Source: Calendula officinalis
Lineage: Eukaryota > Streptophyta > Magnoliopsida > Asterales > Asteraceae
Direction of reading: 5' to 3'
NCBI GenBank assembly: GCA_963853835.1
Contig: OY970824.1
Location: 70,132,372-70,196,371 of the forward strand
Length of the DNA: 64,000 nt
The notes below the pieces were generated by a model. That model did not search any database. It was not told where the DNA came from and was given only the letters and a program-made list of their open reading frames with translations. A program made the position numbers and the translations under genes. Below, piece by piece: positions 35,286-45,179 of the stretch (positions are counted from its first letter, which is position 1; each line of letters begins with the position of its first letter).

Positions 35286-35964
35286 TTTCTGTCGTTTATA
35301 ATTATTGTTCGTATATTATTTTATACAAAAACGTACGATTCGTACATATTATTTATACTAATCGATGCTCAAACGGTTAGCTATTGACTTATTATCATTT
35401 ATTTTCTTTATTTAAATGGTTTAAATAAATCATAGGAGTTAAGGATTAATGTAATGTCATTGGATCATATCATATGTATTTTCACTATATATACTTCAAA
35501 TAGATAGTCTAGAAGTATAGATGTCTGAAAAAATTCATAAATGTCAAAAGTTCAATCTATTTCCTATATAACCATTTAGCAGATGGTCATATAAATGTTC
35601 AGAAACGGCCATAATAACGGCCAGATAATCTACATCACAAGCAAAATTCAGCCACTTCGGAAAATACAATTATAAACGGGAATAACTCCTAAAAGAAATA
35701 ATATACTTAAAATCAAGAGTTAATTATATACATGGATATATAAAATATGTTATGTTTAATATAATTTCTTTCAATTAAATTTTGCTTTTTTATTGATGAA
35801 TAATTAGTTCGTATTGCCTATCATTTTTTTAATCGAACGTGTGCGAACTTATATAAATTTAAGATGATTCCTGTTACAAGTTAAAAAGCATATGGATAAT
35901 AAGACACCCGTCTACTCCCCATTGTGGGGTCCCACTGGTGACTGAAAATAAGTAGGAACTATAA
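35286..35964. other. AT-rich spacer
   Basis: No gene or defined element was recognised. Confidence 0.45.
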
Positions 35965-36138
35965 TTATATCTAGGGTTTTGTTAATGACAGCCCTTAGGG
36001 ATATCACTAACATGTATAAAATGCTTGTACATTGATTAAAAAAATAATATTCTTAAAATTCATAGGGCTTATTTTTTGTGTATTTTGCCTTCTTAATGAC
36101 AGCCCTAAGGGCTGTCATTATCATTTTCCTTATATCTA
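35965..36138. mobile_element. 156-bp MITE with 9-bp TSD (copy 2)
   Basis: Element 35974-36129 has the same ends and length as the copy at 35121-35276, with an exact 9-bp duplication ttatatcta (35965-35973, 36130-36138). Confidence 0.88.
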
Positions 36139-36230
36139 TTACATTTATGAGTTTGATGAATAGTGACTTTACTTATAAAAATCCTACACGTTGCCTTACT
36201 TTCCTGTTTACACGTTGCCTTCCTTTTTTC

Positions 36231-36320
36231 TTTTAGTGATTTTTTCATTTTATCTTTTAATGGCTTCTTTTTTTCTTTTAGTGATTTTTTCATTTTATCT
36301 TTTAATGGCTTGATATTGTT
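36231..36320. repeat. 45-bp direct tandem duplication
   Basis: ttttagtgattttttcattt and the following bases through ttttaatggctt occur at 36231 and again at 36276. Confidence 0.9.
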
Positions 36321-36364
36321 GACTGTTTTTCTAACTTCTAAATTTGGTGAATGCGTTGTTGATA

Positions 36365-37114
36365 TACTTCCTCTGATTCAAAATAAGTGATACACTTTCT
36401 ATAAATGGGTGATTCAAAATAAGTGCTACATTTTCTATAAATGACAAAAAATCGTAGGACCTACACCCACTAACTATCTACTTTAACAAAGTGAAATGAC
36501 TCATTTACCCTTACTTTTTACTTTTAAACATCATTAACCCACTTTATTCAAAAGGTGTGGGACCTATTATCCACTAATCATTCAATTAATCTAATTTAAC
36601 TATCATTACACTATTTTGCTTCAAAAACCGTGAAAGTGGAAGTGTAGCACTTACTTTTAGGGATAATTGTTTTTATATCCTTGTAAAATTCATAAATTAT
36701 TTCTATATCCTTCTCTAATTCATAAATTATCTTTATATCCTTCTAAATTTTATAATTACCTACATATCCTTCCAAACCTTTAAAACTCTCTTTTATGTCC
36801 AAAAATCTATTTTATTATTTATTAAAACGTAATAATATCAATAATACATGCAAATAAACATGAATTCTAATACATAATCAACAAATATATTGCAAACTTA
36901 TTTGATAATTATTGATATTTTAATGATTTAATAATTATTAAAATAGGTTTTTGGACATAAAAGAAAGTTTTAAAGATTTAAAAGGATATGGAAACAATTA
37001 TAAAGTTTAGAAGGATATAGAGATAATTTATAAATTTGAGAAGGATGTAAAAATAATTTATGAGTTTTACAAGGATATAAAAGCAATTATCCCTATTTTA
37101 AATCGGAGGAAGTA
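36365..37114. mobile_element. Stowaway-like MITE interrupted by a foldback element
   Basis: The outer element 36367-37112 starts cttcctctgattcaaaataa and ends tttaaatcggaggaag, with TA on both sides (36365-36366, 37113-37114). It belongs to the same family as the remnants at 2430 and 3340. The insertion at about 36658-37096 splits it near its right end. Confidence 0.8.
36658..37096. mobile_element. Foldback/long-TIR element with ~175-bp arms
   Basis: The left arm starts tagggataattgtttttata and holds four variants of ttataaNNNtatatcctt; the right arm is the inverse, ending gcaattatccct. About 90 bp of AT-rich sequence separates the arms. No coding capacity. It lies inside the Stowaway copy, so it is the younger insertion. 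Confidence 0.8.
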
Positions 37115-37438
37115 TATTTTTTTTTAAATATAGTTATTTTTTGACTTTTCAAAAACTATTATTTTCAATTAACTTTTAGTTTTAGTATGGATAATTTTGT
37201 CTTTACCACTCACGTTATCACGTGATAGCAACCAACTCTTACATGATTTTTAATCTTACTTCTTACAAAAGTACACAACTATATTTTATTTAGTTGTCTA
37301 AATCAATAGTTTTGCTTTGATTAATTTAGCATATTCAGTAGTTTTATCGTATTTTGTATATGATATGATCATCACTAAACATTTTTTGGATATCATATTA
37401 AAATGTCCCGTTGCAATGCACGGGGTAAAATCTACTAG
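37115..37438 (+). mobile_element. Helitron-like 3' end
   Basis: A GC-rich hairpin cccgttgcaatgcacgggg (37408-37425) is followed after about ten bases by ctag (37435-37438) and then t. This hairpin-plus-CTRR-T arrangement is the Helitron 3' signature. The 5' TC end was not located, so the left border given is only the limit of the preceding element. Confidence 0.4.
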
Positions 37439-37591
37439 TTATATATCATACATTTACAAACTAGGTGAACAGTGCCTAACTCCTCAAATATTTTACATTT
37501 TTGACAGATGTCATTTTTGACTTTTATCATTTTGATGCAAAACAACACATATATAATATATAACTAAAATCTAAGATATTCTTAAATAATT

Positions 37592-37690
37592 GTGTCTGCC
37601 TAGATGGCCAAGTGGTTCATTTGAATAACCTTTTCATTTTAAACAACCAAGTTTCGAATCCCACTTAGCATCTTAATTTTTTTATAATTT
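37592..37690 (+). mobile_element. tRNA-derived SINE head
   Basis: An A-box-like tagatggccaagtggtt (37601-37617) and a B-box-like gtttcgaatccc (37651-37662) occur at tRNA-like spacing, but the flanking stems do not pair as a functional tRNA. A T-rich tail follows. Confidence 0.5.
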
Positions 37691-37980
37691 TCCTTATTTT
37701 GTCCTGTCCTCAATTCTTTTAATTTTGCCTTTTTTAACAACTATTAATAATATTTTATATATATAAATAAATATTATTACTATTATTATTAACTATTTCC
37801 TAAACAAAATTGGTTTCAAAGACACCTAAATTTTCTAAAATTATATGATTTTATTTTTACCATAAAGTTTTTTGGTTGACATAAGTAACACACAATTCTA
37901 CTCAATCGCGCTTTTAACTAGACATTGTATAACCAAAACGTATACTGATGTAAATCATCTTTTGGGCGACATATGAAAGT

Positions 37981-38013
37981 CCTCACAGCAACACGCGGTG
38001 TAATTTGTACTAG
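37981..38013 (+). other. Second Helitron-like 3' terminus
   Basis: cacagcaacacgcggtg followed by taatttgta and ctag|t resembles a degenerate form of the terminus at 37408-37438. The hairpin is weak. Confidence 0.3.
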
Positions 38014-38336
38014 TTTCATACAAATTAATTGTTACGACTAAAACATCCGCACAATCATTACACATGCATATTAAGATTCATATATCATCTTATCATGATA
38101 TATTACGATATCCCAAAATTGTGACATCTAGTAAATATAATAACAATTGCTTTGATTTGTGAGTGTTTATTTATAAATATATATTTTCAGGAGTACGAGC
38201 ATAGTTACCAACCATTTCTAGAAGATAATGCCGTAACGCTTTGACTATTGACAATTTTAATTTGGTTGTTGAATTAGGCACGATGATGAACGTTTCACTC
38301 CAAATTGGTTTAAATGCACACTAAATTTTCAGGTAA
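38014..38336. other. Non-coding spacer
   Basis: Nothing recognised. Confidence 0.4.
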
Positions 38337-38622
38337 GCTGAAAATAGTATTTTTTTTTGGAAACGGTAAATGAAATAACGGTAGCCTACTCGCAATTTTT
38401 CAGCGAGCACCACGAGTTCGAGCTCCGCATAAGTGGGCAAACCCAGCCCCTAAAGGAATTTCCAAGGAAAATTCCCCATATGTGCCCGTGTGAGGTATAA
38501 GTTAAATTACGCTAATGCAACGCTCCCAAAGGGATTCGAACTCACGACCTGCAGCCCACATGTGTATAAACCCAGTGCCTCAGACCAGCTAGGCTGGCCA
38601 TCATTGGCTGAAAATAGTATTT
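38337..38622 (-). mobile_element. Full-length tRNA-derived SINE (254 bp) with 16-bp TSD
   Basis: Element 38353-38606 lies between identical gctgaaaatagtattt copies (38337-38352, 38607-38622). On the minus strand it starts with an A-box-like tagctggtctgaggc and a canonical B box gagttcgaatccc, and it ends in a poly(A) run (poly(T) at 38353 on the plus strand). These are the marks of a pol III-transcribed SINE moved by a LINE. Confidence 0.88.
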
Positions 38623-39489
38623 ATTTCATCTTTTATAATGATAAAAATTAGAATTTATTAATTTTATTAAAAATATATTAAAAATAGTCACTTTATTAAA
38701 TGCAACCTGATAGTATATATATAATTAAATGTGATCAAATATACAATTATATGTGATTATTACACAATGTTATTTTCTTAATGAAAAAATAATAAAATAA
38801 AAAAGTGATGTTTTTGTATAATCAAATATGATTAAGTGACAAGTATACAATCACATATGACTATTCCATAACATTTTATTTTATTTTGAAAAAAATTAAA
38901 AAACAATTACATAAATTGAACAAAAAGAATAATAATAAAGTTAAAATGAATAATAAAAAAAATATATGTGAGTGTCAAATAATAAAATTATCCCTTAATG
39001 TATAAACAATGTGATTAATCTTAAAAATTAGTTATTATTGATGAAAAGTTTACTATAAATACTTGAGAAATTTATTAAAAATTGGAGCGAACATCCCACG
39101 TATAATAATTTCATTTTGTTAGGCAAAGACAAATCTTCTCATAGTTTTTATTGTTGCATATACAATTATCATACGTAAATAGTCTTATTTTGGGTGGTTA
39201 GTACCCTGAGCAATAATGATGGTACAATGATAGTATCAACATCAAAGTAAGAGCAGCCAAAAGTAGAAAACAGTACATATTGAAAGTGAAAAGGGAGTGT
39301 AATTTGTCTTCCTCTTTTTGTCCACCGACACTAAACATTGCCAATGCCAACAGCAAATTACAGTTAAAAAGGTAACACGCACTTTTGCTATTTCGCCACA
39401 TAACTATTGTTGTATGACAACTTAGACCCTCTCAATCATTGAAGGCATCTTCTAAAGTAATATTCAATCATCAAAAGCAAAAAATATAA
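38623..39489. other. AT-rich intergenic stretch
   Basis: Includes two loose repeats of taatcaaatatgattaagtg-like and aatatacaattatatgtgat-like words (38700-38880). No gene supported. Confidence 0.45.
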
Positions 39490-39682
39490 AAAACTTAAGA
39501 GTTTTGCTAAATAATGCCCTTAGGGCAATGGTTAAGGGTCATTAAAATAGTTAAAGTATAAGTGTTTATGCATAACCATTCATGGGTGGTTAGTAAATTT
39601 TAGTGGGTAGTTAGTTTTTTATGGAGTTAATGGCTCTTAACCATTGCCCTAAGGGCATCGTTTAGCAAAAGCCAAAACGTAA
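39490..39682. mobile_element. 175-bp MITE with 9-bp TSD
   Basis: Element 39499-39673 starts gagttttgctaaataatgcc and ends ggcatcgtttagcaaaagcc. Both termini contain gcccttagggcaatggttaa or its inverse. Flanks aaaacttaa and aaaacgtaa match at 8 of 9. Structurally akin to the 156-bp family but with a different palindrome. Confidence 0.75.
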
Positions 39683-40314
39683 ATATAAAAAAAAAAATTG
39701 GAAACGGCTTTATCGAAATGTAGTGATTTCTTCATAATAAAAACTATTTACATACTATAATTATTGTTTTACATTGCTTTACACCATAACTATTATTTTA
39801 AATGTTGTATGAAGTAATTTATATAGTATAGAAAATCATATATCGTAACCAAATGATAAGAAACTTTTACACTAAATAATATTCTTTAAAATTTCAACAT
39901 CCAATAACTTGATATCCACCCTTTGCTTTTTGGGTACAAAATCAAATCTGTTCAAATTTACATTCAACAACAAAATATTACAAATTGTAGCCATCCATTT
40001 CTCAAATCTACACTTTCCCAATTTTTTGTCTTATGATATGTTGTATGTATATATATTTATATGAAACACTTAAAACTATGATACAACAATATCTGAATTT
40101 GCTTTATGCTACTTGAAAACCCCCATAATCAGTCGCCATGATTAAGTGATTGCTTCTCGATCCTTGAAAAGCATCACGTTATCTCATCGATTCTATACCG
40201 TCAATCATCTTCGATGGACTTTAATGACAATTATAACTTTAAAAAGGGGCAAAAATGAAAAAAAGAAAAAAAAACAGAAAAGGAAAGGAAACAGTAACTT
40301 TTTGTTGGGACTAA
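39683..40314. other. Downstream region of the GAE gene
   Basis: AT-rich; it should contain the GAE 3' UTR near 40314 on the minus strand, but no clear poly(A) signal was chosen. Nothing else recognised. Confidence 0.4.
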
Positions 40315-41661
40315 TTAAGCTGCGTCATTTGACCCTTTTACCCTCGGTTGAATGCCGTAGTAACTAACATACCACTTGACGAATTTTCTTAACCCGGTGG
40401 ACAAATCTGTGGTGGGTTTGTACCCGAAGTCATTATACGCCAGGCTCACGTTAGCATGAGTGTAGGGAACGTCGCCGTTTCGTGGCATCTTGATCACATG
40501 CTTTTTAGCCTTCACGTTCAATAAACTCTCCAATATCGATACCAATTTCCCCACCGTCACCGGCGACGTGTTCCCCAAGTTATATATCCTCAATTGCGCC
40601 GGACCTCTCTTCTTCCCACCTTTTCCGGTGCTCTTCTCCGCCGTGTCTACCGCCCCTAAACACCCCTTCACAATATCGTCAATAAACGTGAAGTCACGCG
40701 CCACCTCTTTATTGTCGTGCGTTTGGTAAACATTAATCGGTTTCCCTTGAAGTATATCTTTAGTGAAAAAGAAGTAAGCCATATCGGGTCTGCCCCATGG
40801 ACCGTAAACCGTGAAAAATCGGAGCCCCGTGATTGAAAGCCCGTAGATATGATTGTAAGTGTGCGCGATTTCTTCTCCCGCTTTTTTTGTGGCGGCGTAA
40901 AGACTCGCCGGTTGGTCAGTCCGGTGAGATTCCGAGAACGGATTCTCCGTGTTTAATCCGTAAACAGAGCTAGAAGAAGCCCAAACAATCGCTGGCTGTG
41001 GATCGGCGTTTTTAGCAACTTCGAGTAGATTCACGAATCCAGCAATGTTGGACCTAACGTAAGACTGAGGATTCTCCATAGCGTAACGTACACCCGCCTG
41101 AGCTGCGAGATGAAGAATATGTGTAAATGGCACAATGTCAAAAAGTTTAGCTAACAACTCGCCGTCGTTAAGATCTCCTTCAACGATAAAGATCTCGTGT
41201 TGCTTTAAAAGTTTTTGTCTGGCACGTTTTAATGACGGATCGTAATACGAATTGAAATTATCCAACCCGAGAACACCGTCGCCGCGTTTTTTTAACGCAA
41301 GCGAGCAGTGCGTGCCGACAAAACCTCCGGCGCCGGTAACAAGGACGGAAAATCCGTTAGCCCGGCGAGGGGTTGACGACCGCCGGACTTCTTTCTCCCA
41401 CGCCGCCCCGCTACCGTAAAACGCGGAAGATAAAAGGTGCGACGTCGTATGGACATGGTGGCTGGCGGTGGGACTGTTGGGATCGGAAAGTGGGGGATAA
41501 TTAAAGGTGAAAAAGAAGATTAAAATTAGAGCGACTAAAAGGGTAACACGAAATAGAAGCTTTGATGATGCAGCTAATAGTTTGGTGCTATTAACTCGCC
41601 GGATGTAGCTGTTGTAGCGTTCGAGTTTTGTTGTCTTGCTGGTGTCCGGCGGTGAAGCCAT
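40315..41661 (-). CDS. GAE: UDP-glucuronate 4-epimerase (intronless)
   Basis: The enzyme interconverts UDP-glucuronate and UDP-galacturonate, the donor for pectin, in the Golgi. The product is 448 residues, normal for the plant family. A short basic cytosolic N-terminus is followed by one membrane segment at about 36-54 (type II anchor). An extended SDR fold follows: NAD-binding TGAGGFVG at 109-116, DNFNSYYDPSLKR at 134-146, HLAAQAGVRYAMENP at 184-198, and the catalytic WASSSSVYG serine region (227-235) with Y255-x3-K259 (YAATK). RFFTVYGPWGRPDM (281-294) is the typical substrate-loop box. A single exon is also the rule for this family. No frameshift or missing catalytic residue, so it should be functional. 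Which GAE paralogue it is cannot be told without an alignment. Confidence 0.97.
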   Translation of the reverse strand: MASPPDTSKTTKLERYNSYIRRVNSTKLLAASSKLLFRVTLLVALILIFFFTFNYPPLSDPNSPTASHHVHTTSHLLSSAFYGSGAAWEKEVRRSSTPRRANGFSVLVTGAGGFVGTHCSLALKKRGDGVLGLDNFNSYYDPSLKRARQKLLKQHEIFIVEGDLNDGELLAKLFDIVPFTHILHLAAQAGVRYAMENPQSYVRSNIAGFVNLLEVAKNADPQPAIVWASSSSVYGLNTENPFSESHRTDQPASLYAATKKAGEEIAHTYNHIYGLSITGLRFFTVYGPWGRPDMAYFFFTKDILQGKPINVYQTHDNKEVARDFTFIDDIVKGCLGAVDTAEKSTGKGGKKRGPAQLRIYNLGNTSPVTVGKLVSILESLLNVKAKKHVIKMPRNGDVPYTHANVSLAYNDFGYKPTTDLSTGLRKFVKWYVSYYGIQPRVKGSNDAA

Positions 41662-41940
41662 TAATGGCGGTGAATATAGAGCTACTTATTAATTATCAAA
41701 TAATAATAATAGGGATTGATAATTGGAGCCCTGAAGTGAAGAGTGTTTGGGTGGAAGGATATAAAGGAGCAGAATGGAGTGGGCCCCAGTGAAGTGTTGT
41801 GTTCCGGTGGCCACTTGCTTTACGACATGCTTTTCACTCGCTTACAGGTGGAGAGACTTTATGATAACCTATACATACATATATACATGTCGATCTGTAT
41901 ATTAATATTTACATTTTTTTTTTCTCTATATATATATTAA
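41662..41940 (-). promoter_or_regulatory. GAE 5' flank with TATA-like run
   Basis: Read on the minus strand, a taatatatatatag run at plus 41926-41939 lies about 265 bp before the ATG and is the best TATA candidate. A C/T-rich leader is not obvious. Transcription start not determinable. Confidence 0.35.
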
Positions 41941-43702
41941 AATCGGGGCCCAAAAAAGTTGGAACTATTAACGGCATTGTTTAATTATCGATTGTTACTG
42001 TTTGAGTTGTAAAACAATTATAAACATATAAATTATTGTAACTTTCAAATGGAGATTACCTTTTTGACAACTATATATTATGACATAACTTAAAGAATAA
42101 TATAGGATGATTATACTTTATATTGGTATACATAATAAAAGAGAAAAGAAATACAATGTTTCCTCATCATGTAATTAATTATCAAAGTGATGTTTGATAT
42201 GCTGAGTTCAACTTCAGATCCAGTCTAACTTCATATTTGATTTGAAACTTCATCTTTGATTTGCTTATGTTTCATTTAATCCAGTCCAAACTTTTCTCTT
42301 GATCTGACATGAGAAAAAAGAAAGGGTTAAACTATGTATAAACTTGTATTGTCTCTTGATCCTAACTCATTTTTAATCATTCGACACAATACAATCAAAT
42401 AACATGGTTTCTGTCAGAACATCTGACTCAGTCAACAACTAATTTGGTTAGCAATTAACTCAGTCAACTCTACATAGTCAACAACTATTATACGGGTCTA
42501 TTTCTTTTTTTTGATTACTATGTTAAGTTTGGTTACATGTGATATTATTACAAGATTTTCATTAGTTATTTTGACAATTTTGACTATAAAACTTTTGAGG
42601 TTCGATTTATAAATAAAATAAAAATTATATATATGCGAGTATTTTTATATGTTACTACTTACTAGCATGGGGAAAAATAATTAAAGAAACCAAGATCGAG
42701 TAGAGTCAAAATTGAGGAGTGAAAAGGGGACAAAAAGGGCCACCAAAACTTATGGAAGGGGTAAGACGAAAATTATAATATTATTTGTAGTACATAAAGG
42801 ATTATGTAGTTATAACTCATGTATAATACTTATGAAAGAAGTTATAATGATAATAGACACCAAGTTATTATATTTAGAATTCACTTCCAGAAAATCAAAT
42901 GAAAACTAAATTAGAGGGTGCAAAATACAGAGAATAAGATAGTTGAAGGACTGCATTTTTAAAATTCCAAAAAGGAATTATTTGTTGAATTTGGTATCGG
43001 ATTCGTTTCGTGTCTCTTTCCTTTTATTAAGGGGGGATTTTAATGGTTTGATTAGTTTATGTGGTTAGAAAACACTTGGTACATGTATGTACTTGCAACT
43101 CACCGACACTCTTTTCTAACGGACTGGAAAATCTTTATTATTGCAAACATATTACTCTCTTCTAGTCACACAACCGTAGTTATTACTGCTACTTAAGCGT
43201 CACCTTAATTTTTATCTCTATTACCAAACATGTCACCTAATATCTGTAGTGGTGACAAATTGAAAAGCTCGGCTTAATTTATAACACTTATCACATTAGT
43301 TAGCTGTGTTTGACCAATTTACGACACTAAATTGTATGTAAAATGTTATGATACTAACCTTGTATGAGTTAGAAAACAAACTGAGAAGCTCAACCCTTAC
43401 TTATATCGCTTATCAAACTAGTTAGCTGCATTTTGACCAATTTACGACATTAAATTGTACTCCATATCTAAAAAATTTTACGACACTAAATTTTATAAAC
43501 CTGATCATAACCCTATTATTTTCAATCGAGAATATCCATCATTGATTTCTTTTAACAGAGAATTGTAACGTTGAGTGAATGTTTCTTGGGGAAGAATATA
43601 GAGGTGAGTAGGTGACGTGAGAGGTGTGTGTAGATCTTTTTATCCGGTCTTTATTGCTCTTTAGAATTTAATTATATATTATGCAATTAAAATTGAATTG
43701 AA
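41941..43702. other. AT-rich intergenic stretch with a ~90-bp direct repeat
   Basis: Two similar blocks at 43256-43345 and 43378-43460 share gttagctg, ttgaccaatttacgaca and taaattgta. The rest shows no gene or bounded element. GtcaAC-rich words at 42420-42490 look like chance W-box cores. Confidence 0.45.
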
Positions 43703-44784
43703 ATACACTACTACAGAATAGGTTTGTTGATGCGGTTGGTTATTTTTATTTGGTGCGGTTGTAACAAATAACCGCATTATAAAAGATAATTCGCACAAAA
43801 AAATATAAAACCGCACTATTTAATCTATTTGTTAATGCGGTTAAGAAAAAACCGCACTATTTAATCTATTTGTTAATGCGGTTAAGAAAAAAACCGCACT
43901 ATTTAATCTATTTGTTAATGCGGTCAAGAAAAATCGCATTAATAAATCACATTTGCACCCAAAAAGCACATTTTGTCATGTCATCAATCTGCACCACTAT
44001 CATGTGATCTTAGTCGTTCATTGTTCATTATCACTTATCAATGGTCAAAATTGATTCAGCTTACACCACGTATCCCCATGAATATATATTCAAATACTCC
44101 CACAATCCTTAATCACTTTACTCATATTTTATTTCTTTCATCATTTACAAGTTTCATATGAGTAATTCTCTCAATTTTTTTTCAATATATATTCAAATAT
44201 CCCAAACATCATTAATCATCTTACTCATATTCCATTTCTTTCATCATTCAAAAGTTTCAGGTTAGTAATTTTCTTAATTTTTCTTCGGTAATTGTTCTAT
44301 CATCTCTAATTTTTGTTTGTTTCCATTAATTTAACTCGGTTCAAACAATTTTGTTGTGCAGATTTGAATTAAGCAAAAAATGTCAAGATGTGTAAAATTA
44401 GGAAAATGATTAGGAAAGTTAAAAAGTAGTCTGGACGTTCAAAATGACTAGGAATTAAGTTGAATAATTATTGCATAAATATTTAATATTTAATCATTAA
44501 TAAATATTTAATAATTACTAATTAAGTCAAAATATTGCGCCGTACAAAATTTCACAAACATTTAACATTTAATAATTAATTAATAAAAAATATAAATACC
44601 TTTTATGGTGCGGTTCTGATTTTTTGGTGCGATCATTTAATGGTGCGGTTTTATATTTTTTGATGCGATCATTTAATGGTGCGGTTGTAATGATTTAATG
44701 GTGCGATATTTATTAGTGCGGTCTTTTAACCGCACCAATTAACCATTTTAACCGCATCAACAAACCTATTCTGTAGTAGTGATG
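43703..44784. mobile_element. Nonautonomous CACTA (En/Spm-type) element, 1,076 bp
   Basis: Element 43706-44781 begins cactactacagaataggttt and ends with its exact reverse complement (aaacctattctgtagtagtg). The inverted repeat extends further through tgttgatgcggtt. Both subterminal zones are loaded with direct and inverted gcggtt/aaccgc words, the arrangement used by CACTA transposases. Flanking triplets are ata and atg (2 of 3 match to a 3-bp TSD). No transposase frame inside. Confidence 0.9.
43809..43933. repeat. Three 41-42-bp subterminal repeats of the CACTA element
   Basis: Units start aaccgcactatttaatctat and include gttaatgcggttaag; starts at 43809, 43850 and 43892. Confidence 0.92.
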
Positions 44785-45179
44785 GTCGAATGGTGAGAGT
44801 GTCGGCCAATTACTGCACCATCATATGCCAACTGGCAATCTTACATTTAGGCCGACATCCACATAAAGGTTACTTTCGTCATTTCCCCATTCAAAGCTCG
44901 GTTAAACATCCGTCTAAAATTGGAAAGTCCGGCATCCCAAGTCCTAATTATGATTTAATCGGAAAATTAAACACCCAAAATAACTAAATACGAGTTAAAA
45001 GATTAATTTATCTAATGAATTGAGTATATTGCACAATTTTAGCATTTAGGGATATAATTCACAAGAGAATGTAAAGGTTTGTCACTTTGTCTAACTTATG
45101 TTTTAAAAGCATGTAATAAGATGCATATAATAGGGTAAAAATTTCATAAACAATTGAAAATGCATTTAATGCATCACAT
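44785..45179. other. Non-coding spacer
   Basis: A small open frame at 44790-44987 has no recognisable motif. A ggtttgtcactttgtctaac at 45075 resembles the terminus of the MITE at 56735. Confidence 0.35.

Noticed and set aside
37598..37672. Functional tRNA gene
   Set aside because: A and B boxes are present but acceptor and anticodon stems do not pair; a SINE head explains it better. The same applies to 60655-60730.
39198..39401. Small hydrophobic protein gene
   Set aside because: Random-looking frame in AT-rich sequence with no homology or context.
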